Source: Pinibacter soli | GTDB taxonomy: Bacteria; Bacteroidota; Bacteroidia; Chitinophagales; Chitinophagaceae | DNA length: 64,000 nt | NCBI RefSeq assembly: GCF_029961145.1 | Contig: NZ_JASBRG010000007.1 | Span: 910,155-974,154, forward strand | Direction of reading: 5' to 3' | Part shown: in pieces, positions 41,729-50,692 of the stretch | Position numbering within the stretch: position 1 is the first letter of the stretch | Layout: every line of letters begins with the position of its first letter | Notes under the pieces: generated by a model | The model's input: the letters and a program-made list of their open reading frames with translations, nothing else | Told to the model about the DNA's origin: nothing | Databases searched by the model: none | Translations under genes and position numbers: made by a program

Positions 41729-44006
41729 AATATCCCATCAGTTCCATCACTACTCCAATTGCAGTTTCTGCACGTTCTTTATTGATTGATATCTGCGTAC
41801 CGGTTTTTGTTATACCACTGCCTTCAAACTTCACTTTCTCTCCTATTTTTCTTCTTTCGGGTTTGGAGAAAACGGCAAATGTTCTTCTCAATAATGGCAG
41901 CAATTGCGTAAACACCTCTTCGTTGAGTTGAGTTACCCAGTTGTTTACCATCTGCCAGAGGTTTTCATCGAGCAGCAATAATGTACCGCTGCCTTTCAGG
42001 AATCCTTCCAGCCATGCACTTGCTTCCGGCGGCGGAACGGCTTTGCTCATGCTGCTATAAAATGTATTGTACAGCACTTCTTCCTTCATTGCACCGGCAT
42101 CCATTAAATGGCGAACAGCAAAGCCTCTGAGCATTGGTGCGGCCTGTACATTGAATGCAATTTGCTGCAGGCATTGCTGCCATTGCTGCTGAAAAGGCTG
42201 ATGCTTCAGGAGTTGAATGCTGTGTTCTATTTTCAGGCTGTCATCTGTAATCGCCGTCGCAGTATTTTCATCAACGCCGCAACAAGCCGCCGGCAAACCA
42301 ATGCAAACACGCGTAACCATGCTCGTTAGCAATGATAAGATCATGTCTGTATCGGTCTGCCGCACGTTTCCATATCTTACAATGTCGGCCAGTTTTGGAA
42401 TTACTTTTATCAGTTCCAGTACATCGTTGGTTGCGGCCGCCATGTTGGCGATATGCGTTGCCACAAACGATGCGGCACCTGTCAACTCAGCCGGTATCAC
42501 CAATTGTAACAGCCCCGCGACTTCTTGTAATGAAGAACTACTTTTACAACGATCTATTAAAAATGACGAAACTGCCTCTTCCACCGTGTTGCCCCAGGTT
42601 CCTTTGTCCACAATATCTACAGACAATTCAGGCCTCCATTGAACGCGCCATGCTTCCTTGAATGTTCCTTTGCTGCTGCTGTGCGTTTTCTCACCCCAGT
42701 TGATCTGTAATATCAGCAGACGATGCAAGAATATACTTCGTTCGAGATCATTTTCTTTACGCAGATCCAAAGTATAGTCCTTCCAGTCTGCGGTTTGCGG
42801 CAAGCGCAGACGCTTCTGTATTTTTTCAATATCGACCTGCAAAGGAGGTTTGGGAACATCTTCAGGAACCGCACCTATCTTATTGCTTACTATCAATTCA
42901 TCCCGAACAAGGTTCAGCAAAATATTTTCGCCATTGCACAACACGCTCCATGTAGCTTCATTCAGCTCATATAATCCGGGCCGTGGCAATTGCCTTAATG
43001 CCGCGAGTGAATCAGCAAGTCGCACCGCTTCTATCACATGCGCAACAGAAATGTCCATTTGCTTTCCCCTGAACAGTGCGGCTACTTTACTCATCCATCT
43101 TGTGCCGTCATCTTTGGGATAGTGCCACAAGTGCTCATACCATCCGGGGGACTGAATTCCTGCACCATAGCCACTTTCAAAAGATAAGCGATCGTATGTC
43201 CATGGCACCCAGCTGCATTGTATTTTTACTTTTGGTAAACCTTTCAGCAATTCATTGTCTTCCTTTTGCTTTGGCATGTTTGTCAATGCCGGCACATGCC
43301 ACGCACCACATATCACTGCAATGTTTGTGAACATTTCTCTTTCTGCTTCGCGAATGACCTTGCGCATATAGGCTTCACGGAGTTTTTCACGTGCATCATT
43401 TTCTTTGGGAAAAGCCTCACGAAGTTCCTGCATTGTTTCGCCTACTGCTTCAAATATCGCTTCATTGTTGAGCCGCTGCTCAAACATTACTTCCCACCAT
43501 TTTTCTCCATCGCTATAGCCGGCAGCATTGGCCAAATGGCTTATAGGATCGATAGGAAAATGTGGAACTGCTTTTTCATCACCTTCGACTGCAGCAGTTG
43601 CATCAGCAGATTCAATAGCAGTTGGTTCAGCCACCTCGTTTTCCTTCTTTTGCTCCTGCCCTTGTGTCTTTGCTTTTTCTATTCTTTCTTTTTCTATGGC
43701 CATCGAGTGCATTACAGGCAAATCCATAAAGCGCACGGGTATGTTGTTTTTGCGTGCGTACAATATAGCCTGCCACTCCGGCGAGAACTCAGCAAATGGA
43801 TAAAACAATGACTGCTGCGGATCTTCGGGTTGATATGCAAGTATAGCCACAGGTGGTTGCAAATCAGATTTTCCCACCCATTGTAAAATATCATTTGCGT
43901 CCGGCGGTCCTTCTACCAATACGATATCGGGCTTCATTTCTTCAAGGAAGTCTTTTACATTTCGTGCCGAACCTGGACCGTGATGGCGTATGCCAAGTAT
44001 TTGCAT
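41718..44006 (-). CDS. DUF5682 family protein
   Basis: The 762-residue protein begins MQILGIRHHGPGSARNVKDF and continues PDIVLVEGPPDANDI, which is the start pattern of DUF5682 and faintly recalls TraB/ChaN-type folds. Other features are AVICGAWHVPAL around residue 230 and a helical C-terminal half. A lysine- and glutamate-rich insert lies near residues 110-150. The family regularly occurs beside MoxR-type ATPases and DUF4132 proteins; E. coli YehM is of this type as I recall. Biochemistry is unknown. Confidence 0.85.
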   Translation of the reverse strand: MQILGIRHHGPGSARNVKDFLEEMKPDIVLVEGPPDANDILQWVGKSDLQPPVAILAYQPEDPQQSLFYPFAEFSPEWQAILYARKNNIPVRFMDLPVMHSMAIEKERIEKAKTQGQEQKKENEVAEPTAIESADATAAVEGDEKAVPHFPIDPISHLANAAGYSDGEKWWEVMFEQRLNNEAIFEAVGETMQELREAFPKENDAREKLREAYMRKVIREAEREMFTNIAVICGAWHVPALTNMPKQKEDNELLKGLPKVKIQCSWVPWTYDRLSFESGYGAGIQSPGWYEHLWHYPKDDGTRWMSKVAALFRGKQMDISVAHVIEAVRLADSLAALRQLPRPGLYELNEATWSVLCNGENILLNLVRDELIVSNKIGAVPEDVPKPPLQVDIEKIQKRLRLPQTADWKDYTLDLRKENDLERSIFLHRLLILQINWGEKTHSSSKGTFKEAWRVQWRPELSVDIVDKGTWGNTVEEAVSSFLIDRCKSSSSLQEVAGLLQLVIPAELTGAASFVATHIANMAAATNDVLELIKVIPKLADIVRYGNVRQTDTDMILSLLTSMVTRVCIGLPAACCGVDENTATAITDDSLKIEHSIQLLKHQPFQQQWQQCLQQIAFNVQAAPMLRGFAVRHLMDAGAMKEEVLYNTFYSSMSKAVPPPEASAWLEGFLKGSGTLLLLDENLWQMVNNWVTQLNEEVFTQLLPLLRRTFAVFSKPERRKIGEKVKFEGSGITKTGTQISINKERAETAIGVVMELMGYSSN

Positions 44007-44007
44007 T

Positions 44008-44150
44008 AATTGAAAATTGAAAGTTGAAAGTTGAAAATGAGCTTTGAGTTGTTGGTTGTTAGTTGTTGGCCTTTAATGGCGACTATTCAAAACTGAAGTG
44101 TAACAACTATCAACTAGCAACTTATTTCTAATTCCTAATTTCTAATTCCT
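44008..44150. repeat. Compound repeats between AAA+ and DUF5682 genes
   Basis: From left to right: TTGAAAG heptads (44009-44041), a GTTGTTGGTTGTTAG array (44046-44069), its reverse complement CAACTATCAACTAGC (44104-44123), and TTCTAAT/TCCTAAT heptads up to the AAA+ stop codon (44149-44151), which the repeat supplies. The left end abuts the DUF5682 start codon, so almost the whole gap is repeat. Confidence 0.8.
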
Positions 44151-45228
44151 AAATCAGTTCTCTGCATGCACGATACACATCCTTCCACTCATCTCTTGTT
44201 TTTACAACTGTCTCAAGATATTCCTGCCAGACTATTTTATCCTGAACGGGATCTTTGATTACAGCACCAATGATGCCTGCAGCTAAATCATTTGCTTTTA
44301 ATCTTCCATCACCAAAATAACCGGCCATTGCCAGACCATTGTTCACTACAGAAATCGCTTCTGCCGTGCTCAATGTACCTGACGGCATTTTTATTTTTGT
44401 TTTACCATCGATGGTTACGCCGTTTCGAAGTTCGCGGAAGATGGTCACGATGCGTCTTATTTCTTCCAATGCAGGTGGTTCTGCAGGCAGCTCCATAACT
44501 TTCTCATAGCTTTCAACTCGACGTTTTACAATATCCATTTCCTCTTCAATAGAATCGGGAACGGGAAGTATGACCGTATTAAAACGACGCTTTAATGCAC
44601 TGCTCAGTTCATTCACGCCTTTGTCGAGATTGTTGGCAGTTGCAATTACATTGAACCCTCTGGTTGCCTGCACTTCAATGTTGAGCTCCGGTACGGGCAT
44701 TGCTTTTTCACTCAGTATGGTGATCAGCGTATCCTGCACGTCTGCGCCGATACGCGTCAACTCTTCTATTCTTACCAATTTACCATCTTTCATGGCACGC
44801 ATTACAGGCGTTTCTACCAATGCTTTTTCAGAAGGTCCTTCTGCCAGCAAACGTGCGTAGTTCCATCCATAACGAATGGCTTCTTCACTCGTACCTGCAG
44901 TTCCCTGAACGATCATGGTGCTGTCGCCACTAACGGCCGCTGCAAGATGTTCGCTCACCCAACTTTTCGCCGTTCCTGGCAAACCGTACAAAAGCAATGC
45001 CCTGTCTGTGGCAAGTGTGGCCACAGCAATTTCCATCAGCTTTCGGCTGCCGATGTATTTGGGCGTTACTTCAAAACCATTGTTAAGTTTACCTCCTACG
45101 AGATAAGTAACTACAGCTTGCGGCGTGAGCTTCCAGTTGGCCGGACGTTTGCCCATATCATATTTCCCCAATTCCTCAAGTTCCTGTGCGAATAATTGCT
45201 CTGCGTGTTGGCGTAGTATGGTTGACAT
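44149..45228 (-). CDS. MoxR-family AAA+ ATPase
   Basis: The 359-residue protein has Walker A GLPGTAKS (residues 82-89), sensor 1 in NVIATANNLDKG, and an arginine finger in SALKRRF. The Walker B region reads LVRIEELTRIGADVQDTL, with Glu-Glu where MoxR proteins usually have Asp-Glu. MoxR ATPases act as remodelling chaperones with VWA-protein partners, and such a partner is encoded at 37185-38324. The gene starts 11 bp after the DUF5691 gene. E. coli YehL is the corresponding protein as I recall. Confidence 0.9.
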   Translation of the reverse strand: MSTILRQHAEQLFAQELEELGKYDMGKRPANWKLTPQAVVTYLVGGKLNNGFEVTPKYIGSRKLMEIAVATLATDRALLLYGLPGTAKSWVSEHLAAAVSGDSTMIVQGTAGTSEEAIRYGWNYARLLAEGPSEKALVETPVMRAMKDGKLVRIEELTRIGADVQDTLITILSEKAMPVPELNIEVQATRGFNVIATANNLDKGVNELSSALKRRFNTVILPVPDSIEEEMDIVKRRVESYEKVMELPAEPPALEEIRRIVTIFRELRNGVTIDGKTKIKMPSGTLSTAEAISVVNNGLAMAGYFGDGRLKANDLAAGIIGAVIKDPVQDKIVWQEYLETVVKTRDEWKDVYRACRELI

Positions 45229-45239
45229 AATATTGTTGA

Positions 45240-46751
45240 TTAAGGTTTATGTATAAATGATGATTGTATCTGTAAACGCAATTGCATCAGGTGTTTTATG
45301 TAGTCCCCCATGTTTGCCCATTGCGATTGCAAATATTGTTCTTTCGGTTGGAATTTATCAACGGCATTGATCATTGCCGGATGAAACAAGTGAATGTATG
45401 TACTGAAAAACTTTCTGTTGTGTATATACATATTACCGGCGAGATGCTCGACAACAGCAACAGAAAATGCTTCATCAAGAGGAACTTTTGCAGCGGTAAT
45501 TGCATTGATGAGATTGTTGCGTTCACTCACTGCTTCTGTGCCAGTCCGGGAATTGTAAAATGAAAAGCCGTAATCACCGGCATCTGCCGGAGGCAGCAAA
45601 TGAAGCGCATCTGTGTAAAAAGTGTTCTTGTCTTTGCCTACAACCACGCGAAAGCAATCAAGATCTTTAAAACGCACGGCAGCGGTGCCAAACGCCGTTA
45701 GCAAGGAAGGAGATTGATGTGAAAACAAGTCTGCAATCTCTTCATAAGACAATTGCAACATCGATTTTATTTCAGATGGCGGCGCATAGGCCATCAACTG
45801 TTGTACGATAAAAAGGTCATCGCTCAATTCTTTTACATTGCTTAACTTTTCTATGCCGGTTTCAAAAACGGAACTGCTTATTTGAGGCAACTGTATCTGC
45901 AAGACATTTTTCGAAACAAGCCCCAGCAATGCTTTTTCTTTTTTTACCTGCAAAGCCTGTTGCAATATTTGTACATATTCACGAACAACGGAAGACGCGG
46001 GTATTATTTTAAGTAACGCAAAGGCAAGTTCCTTTACCTTTTTACTTTTCTCTGTTTTCAATTTGTCAAGGAAATCAATATCCTTTTCACTTATCCCATT
46101 TCCGAAAACAGATAAAAACAAAGCTTTCGTATTGGCGTCTTCTTTATCCCAGGTCTCTTCCAATAATTGTCTTGCTTTTGCAGGGTCTGTTGTTCTCATT
46201 TCCATGAGCACGAGTCTGCGTTGTTCGGCCAGTCCCGTGTTCCATATCTCTTCATCACTTTCACTTGTGGAAAATTTCCAGTCAGGATTAAAGCTTATCA
46301 ACCATTCGCCACGCTTGCCGCAACATTTCGCAATGATGGTTTGCAATTTTTTATTTTGCGAAGCGATATCAAACAGCGATGGAATAAGCTCTGGCGGAAC
46401 AATAAAACCTTTGCCGGCACATACATTCAGCCAAATCTCCAACAATCCGTTGCTTTCCGCATCTATTATTTCACTTAACAAATAAAGTGCGGCGGAAGGG
46501 CAATAAGTTTTTTCTTCAGGCGATGCAATTTCAATGCTCGTTTTCTCATCCGGCACCAATGACGCGCCGGACTGACGATAGTTAAAAGCCAGCGCTACTA
46601 TTTGCAAAAAACGTTCTTCGTGATCTATTTGATTATTGTCATTAATGCGCTGCAATGCCGGCTGTAAAGATTCTTCAGCTTCTGCAACATCCGCCTGTTG
46701 CTTGCCTGTACCAAGCGATGCAACTTGTATAATGTGATTCCAAAACTGCAT
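45240..46751 (-). CDS. DUF5691 family protein
   Basis: The 503-residue protein is alpha-helical and cytoplasmic. Recognisable family segments are YLLSEIIDAESNGLLEIWLN, PPELIPSLFDIA, CGKRGEWLISFNPDWKF, and the C-terminal FHPAMINAVDKFQPKE. A middle part looks like HEAT-type helical repeats (ARQLLEETWDKEDANTKALF). It begins 12 bp after the SWIM gene ends and ends 11 bp before the AAA+ gene starts, so the three are one transcript. Its role is unknown; a scaffold for the ATPase complex is a guess. Confidence 0.85.
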   Translation of the reverse strand: MQFWNHIIQVASLGTGKQQADVAEAEESLQPALQRINDNNQIDHEERFLQIVALAFNYRQSGASLVPDEKTSIEIASPEEKTYCPSAALYLLSEIIDAESNGLLEIWLNVCAGKGFIVPPELIPSLFDIASQNKKLQTIIAKCCGKRGEWLISFNPDWKFSTSESDEEIWNTGLAEQRRLVLMEMRTTDPAKARQLLEETWDKEDANTKALFLSVFGNGISEKDIDFLDKLKTEKSKKVKELAFALLKIIPASSVVREYVQILQQALQVKKEKALLGLVSKNVLQIQLPQISSSVFETGIEKLSNVKELSDDLFIVQQLMAYAPPSEIKSMLQLSYEEIADLFSHQSPSLLTAFGTAAVRFKDLDCFRVVVGKDKNTFYTDALHLLPPADAGDYGFSFYNSRTGTEAVSERNNLINAITAAKVPLDEAFSVAVVEHLAGNMYIHNRKFFSTYIHLFHPAMINAVDKFQPKEQYLQSQWANMGDYIKHLMQLRLQIQSSFIHKP

Positions 46752-46763
46752 GTAAAAATATTT

Positions 46764-48065
46764 TTAAAGCGCCTTGTATGTTTGATTGTACCACATGCCT
46801 AATGGCGTAAAAGTTTTCTCTGCCCCAATGACACACATGGTGGTATAGTCACCTCCACTCAATGACAACAGGAGCCAAATGTTATCGAATGTTTTTTTTA
46901 ATGGCATCAAACAGTTTTTTGCATCCTGCAAATGCCATTGCTGATTATGCAGCACCGGCCGCACATTTTCTACAATATAAGGCGAATAACCTTTGAATGG
47001 CAGCTTACTGAAATTAAGCGCCTGAGCTTCGAACACTTCATCCCAATCTTTATAAGCCTTTGGTGACGTTGTATCATTTGAAGCGATCTGCTTTTTTATC
47101 AATGCACGAAGCGGCAACACGGATGGATAAAAAACGAGCTCTGCCTGAATACATGCACCCGGCATCAGTGTTAATTGCCCGCCTTGTCCTCTTACAATAA
47201 ATTGCAGTACCAGGGCTGTTTGTTGCGTATGCAAGCCATACAGCCAATATCGTTCTGTTGTTATGTTGTCTTCTTCTGAAACTTCTTTTGCCAACACCAG
47301 CCAATGATCGTTCACTCCTGTTTGTTCGAGCAACGCTTCCTGGCTTTGTGAAAAACCAATTAACGTTCGGATGTCTTGCTGTAGCATGGGATCAAGTGTC
47401 TCTATTCGTTTATATCCGGTAGCGACGAGATAAATGCGTGACAGTTGATCGAGCAACGCAGATTGCCAGCCTTCTGCATAAAAGTTGATATTTCCGGCGG
47501 TGCGCACCATACCGGCAAGCGTGGGGGCTTGCGCATCAATCAAACGACGGCCCATGTTTTCAAATGTTGCTGTTCCTTTTTCTGGAATATTCATAATGCC
47601 ATTGCTCACAACATCCTTCATCCACAACATTAATTCTTCAAGACCGTCGGCGATCTTTTGTTCTCTTGCTTTTTGCCGCTTGAGTTGCGCGGCCTCGTCA
47701 ACAGGCTTTTCTTTTTCTGTCTCCTTTTTTTCCTGGCGCTCGGTTCTTTTCCCTATCCATTCATCTACCCAGCCGGGCATTGTGGTATCTGTAAAAGAAA
47801 GCTTGTCTTTTGCATACAACAACATCAAGCCAAGCCCATGTTTGCAGGGAAATTTACGTGAGGGGCAGGAACATTTAAAGGAAGTTGTCGAAAGATCAAC
47901 TTGTGTTTGATAAGGTTTGCTGCCGCTGCCCTGGCACTCGCCCCAGAGCGCTCTTTCGTTGGCGCCTTTTGACACCCACTTGGAAAGTGTTGCCAATGCT
48001 TTTCCATTTTTCTTCGAAGATTCATCAGGGGCAAGGGATAATATCTGTTCTTCTGAAAGTTGCAA
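46764..48065 (-). CDS. SWIM zinc finger protein
   Basis: A TTG start at 48065 gives 433 residues beginning with LSEEQILSLAPDESS-type sequence, which is the usual N-terminus of this family; an ATG at 48164 would add 33 hydrophobic, repeat-derived residues. The SWIM motif is CSCPSRKFPCKHGLGL, with the CxCxnCxH zinc ligands intact. A charged Lys/Glu-rich linker (RQEKKETEKEKPV) and a large helical C-terminal domain follow. SWIM domains bind DNA or proteins. The gene opens the six-gene cassette; E. coli YehQ is a SWIM protein in the same context as I recall. Confidence 0.85.
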   Translation of the reverse strand: MQLSEEQILSLAPDESSKKNGKALATLSKWVSKGANERALWGECQGSGSKPYQTQVDLSTTSFKCSCPSRKFPCKHGLGLMLLYAKDKLSFTDTTMPGWVDEWIGKRTERQEKKETEKEKPVDEAAQLKRQKAREQKIADGLEELMLWMKDVVSNGIMNIPEKGTATFENMGRRLIDAQAPTLAGMVRTAGNINFYAEGWQSALLDQLSRIYLVATGYKRIETLDPMLQQDIRTLIGFSQSQEALLEQTGVNDHWLVLAKEVSEEDNITTERYWLYGLHTQQTALVLQFIVRGQGGQLTLMPGACIQAELVFYPSVLPLRALIKKQIASNDTTSPKAYKDWDEVFEAQALNFSKLPFKGYSPYIVENVRPVLHNQQWHLQDAKNCLMPLKKTFDNIWLLLSLSGGDYTTMCVIGAEKTFTPLGMWYNQTYKAL

Positions 48066-48180
48066 GGATAAAATTTTAAGGTGTAAGATTAGGGAAAAGA
48101 AAGCAATTTGAAAATATGGAAATATGGAAATTTGAAAATGGAAGGAGGAGCACGTGATTTTCATACCATCTAATCTCTAA

Positions 48181-48398
48181 TTCAATGTCGTTTGGTTAGG
48201 CGATATCGCCGTTTGCCATATTAATGTCCTACGGACAAAAAGCTCCTCCGTAATATTTTCTATTGATATTAACGCCCTACGTGCAATAGAACTTTTCCCG
48301 TAGGGAAAAAACATCAATAAAAATCGCCGTAACCTGAACATTATTGCCCGTATGGCATTAACCTTTGGCGCCCTTTCCTTAACTAAACGACATTGAAA
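48181..48398. repeat. MITE-like element with terminal inverted repeats
   Basis: The ends TTCAATGTCGTTTGGTTAGG and, inverted, TTTCAATGTCGTTTAGTTAA form terminal repeats of about 19 bp. An 8-bp sequence CTCTAATT lies at both sides (48175-48182 and 48399-48406), overlapping the left terminus by two bases. Inside are several perfect short palindromes: GGCGATATCGCC (48199-48210), GTCC-TAC-GGAC (48226-48236) and TTTTCCCGTAGGGAAAA (48293-48309). No coding frame is present. It fills the 305-bp gap upstream of the methyltransferase, beside GGAAAT/TTGAAAA units at 48113-48140. Confidence 0.6.
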
Positions 48399-48447
48399 CT
48401 CTAATTTCAAATCTTCGATAATCATGATAATCTCTGTTCTCTCTACC

Positions 48448-48455
48448 TAACTTTG
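48448..48455 (+). promoter_or_regulatory. -7 box of the methyltransferase gene
   Basis: TAACTTTG matches TAnnTTTG exactly and lies 14 bp upstream of the ATG at 48470. This implies a very short leader. Confidence 0.5.
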
Positions 48456-48469
48456 TAAAAATTTAGAAC

Positions 48470-49081
48470 ATGGATTTAAAGGCGCATTGGGAAAAGGTGT
48501 ATCAAACAAAAAAACCAAATGAAGTAAGCTGGACGCAAGCAGTTCCGGCGACGTCTTTGAAGACAATACAATCATGGAACATTCCGAAATCAGCGGCAAT
48601 CATTGATGTCGGTGGCGGGGACAGTATGCTGCCGGATTTTTTGTTGGAAGAGGGCTATGAAAACATTACAGTGCTTGACATTTCTGCTGCGGCAATTGAG
48701 CGGGTAAAGGAGAGATTGGGCGATAAGGCATACAAAGTAAAATTTGTTGTCTCTAACATTCTTGATTTCGAACCAGCAGAAAAATTTGCCGTATGGCACG
48801 ACAGAGCCGCATTTCATTTTCTTACCGATCCAACTGACATTGCGAAGTATATTGCCATTACAGAGAAATATATTGAGCCAAATGGCAAAATGATGATCGC
48901 CACGTTCTCAACGGCGGGACCTTTAAAATGTAGCGGTTTAACGATCCATCAATATACTCCTCAAACTTTGCAGGAAACTTTTGGCACCGGATTTACACTA
49001 ACAAATCACCTGTTTGAAAATCACACAACACCATTTAATACTGAGCAGAATTTTTTATTCGCAAGCTTCGAGAGAAAGTAG
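48470..49081 (+). CDS. Class I SAM-dependent methyltransferase
   Basis: The 203-residue protein has motif I IIDVGGGDSMLPDFLLEEGY, motif II ITVLDISAAAI with the acidic residue that binds the ribose, and WHDRAAFHFLTD. The family is widespread; some members methylate thiols or metalloids, but substrate cannot be told here. It is a single-gene unit with its own -7 box. Confidence 0.85.
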   Translation: MDLKAHWEKVYQTKKPNEVSWTQAVPATSLKTIQSWNIPKSAAIIDVGGGDSMLPDFLLEEGYENITVLDISAAAIERVKERLGDKAYKVKFVVSNILDFEPAEKFAVWHDRAAFHFLTDPTDIAKYIAITEKYIEPNGKMMIATFSTAGPLKCSGLTIHQYTPQTLQETFGTGFTLTNHLFENHTTPFNTEQNFLFASFERK

Positions 49082-49087
49082 CGAAAC

Positions 49088-49200
49088 GAAACGCAGATTT
49101 TCATGAGTGTCATGATTTGTCAAGATTTTTTCATTTAAAATTTGATTTTGAGGTAACACACGATCTCAAATCTGCTTAAATCATGAAAACCTGCGTTCTT
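49088..49200. repeat. Inverted repeat with GATTTTCATGA units
   Basis: The left arm (about 49088-49130) and right arm (about 49160-49200) are imperfect reverse complements containing ACGCAGATTTTCATGA and TCATGAAAACCTGCGTT. It lies between the convergent methyltransferase and GH27 genes. Confidence 0.7.
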
Positions 49201-49211
49201 CTTACGACTTA

Positions 49212-50435
49212 CTATTTCGCTGTCAACCTGAACATCTTTGTTTCATGCGCTTGCACATTTCCCTTCCAGGAAGATGCAGTGCCGACATTTGCATGCGCCC
49301 ACAAATCTCTTATTAAACATTTGCCGTTTATACCGAGATCAACGAAGTTTATTTTTGTGTCTCTTGCGTTGTTGTCTTTGTTTAAGACCGCAATGGCAAC
49401 ATCACCGTTTGCCAAAGGCTTTACAAATATATCCCACACTTCATCACTCACTTTTCTAATACCTTGTTTCCCCAATACATCCTGATCAATTGCAATCACC
49501 TCTGCATTGGTAAGAATTGTTTTGATTTGCGGACTCATGTTTCGCAAATCGTTACTTGCAATAAGCGGGGAAGCCATTATGCTCCACAAGCTCATCTGGC
49601 TCTGATATTCAACATCTGTACAACCTGTGCCGCCAAGATCTGCAGAGGGACCTTTTACACCGTATAGTCCAATCATCAACATGTCAGGGTCGTTCCAGTG
49701 ACCCGGGCCAGCATATGCGGCCAAATCGCCATTTGTTTTAACAACCTGCATAATGGACATGCCGGGCTCGCCGGGTTTGGATTGCCATTTATCACGCAGA
49801 TCACCGGCCATACGCCATTGACTTCCGCCTGCATTTGCCGCCCAGTTCCATGGCTGCCTGTCACCCCACTCACAAATACCCAGCGCTATGTCACGGCCGC
49901 TGTGAGACAATGCATCTGCCATTTTTTTATAGCGCAATTTTGCCGTTGCAGAATCTTCAGGAGCGCCGCAGTAATCATACTTTAAATAATCAATCCCCCA
50001 TGATGCAAATGTTTTTGCGTCCTTTTCTTCAAAATTCAAACTCGCAGTAAACCCTGCGCAGGTAAGTGGTGCAGCATCTGAATAAATACCAAGTTTTAAT
50101 CCTTTGCTATGAACATAATCTGCGAGTGCCTTTATGCCCGATGGGAATTTTTTTGGATCAGGAATTATGTTGTTTCGGTTGTCTCTTCCACCCTGCCAGC
50201 AATCATCTATGAAAATATACTTGTATCCCGCCTGCGCCATGCCGGAGGAGACCATTGCATCAGCCATCTCTTTCACGCCCTGCTCACTGATCTTTTCTGC
50301 GAAAAAGCTCCACGACATCCAGCCCATTGGCGGCGTTGGAGCGAGTTTGTTTCTATCGGAGGTTTGGGCTATTGTAACAATACGGAGCAAACACATTGCA
50401 ACCAATAAGGTCAATCTTTTTTTAGTTTTCAGCAT
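49212..50435 (-). CDS. Alpha-galactosidase, GH27
   Basis: Start at 50435 (MLKTKKRLTLLVAMCLLRIV) gives 407 residues with a signal peptide. GH27 motifs are PTPPMGWMSWSFFAEKISE, FIDDCWQGGRD, the nucleophile in YLKYDYCGAPED (Asp154), and the acid/base in MAGDLRDKW (Asp215). A C-terminal beta domain follows. GH27 enzymes remove terminal alpha-galactose, and some members act on alpha-N-acetylgalactosamine. It stands alone, without an adjacent SusC/D pair. Confidence 0.92.
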   Translation of the reverse strand: MLKTKKRLTLLVAMCLLRIVTIAQTSDRNKLAPTPPMGWMSWSFFAEKISEQGVKEMADAMVSSGMAQAGYKYIFIDDCWQGGRDNRNNIIPDPKKFPSGIKALADYVHSKGLKLGIYSDAAPLTCAGFTASLNFEEKDAKTFASWGIDYLKYDYCGAPEDSATAKLRYKKMADALSHSGRDIALGICEWGDRQPWNWAANAGGSQWRMAGDLRDKWQSKPGEPGMSIMQVVKTNGDLAAYAGPGHWNDPDMLMIGLYGVKGPSADLGGTGCTDVEYQSQMSLWSIMASPLIASNDLRNMSPQIKTILTNAEVIAIDQDVLGKQGIRKVSDEVWDIFVKPLANGDVAIAVLNKDNNARDTKINFVDLGINGKCLIRDLWAHANVGTASSWKGNVQAHETKMFRLTAK

Positions 50436-50692
50436 ATGGCAATTTGATATTTGAATGAATGAGAAACTTGAAGTTAAACACATCTTTGTTAACCGCGCTC
50501 CTGAATATTGACTATGCACTCTTATAACTTAACGCCATTTTACAAAACAAAATAATTCCTGGCCGCGGCTTTCCACGACTTGTGAGTATTGATATTGTCG
50601 TCTTTGTTATTATTGCTTTGCAGAAGAAATCTTGTTTGATTGGAAACTTTCGCCACAACTGGTATTCACCGATGTTCCACCCGAAGCCCATC

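Noticed and set aside
43266-43811. A 181-codon plus-strand open frame opposite the DUF5682 gene
   Set aside because: It is antisense to a well-supported gene, rich in Cys, Phe and His, has no family pattern and no promoter or terminator of its own.
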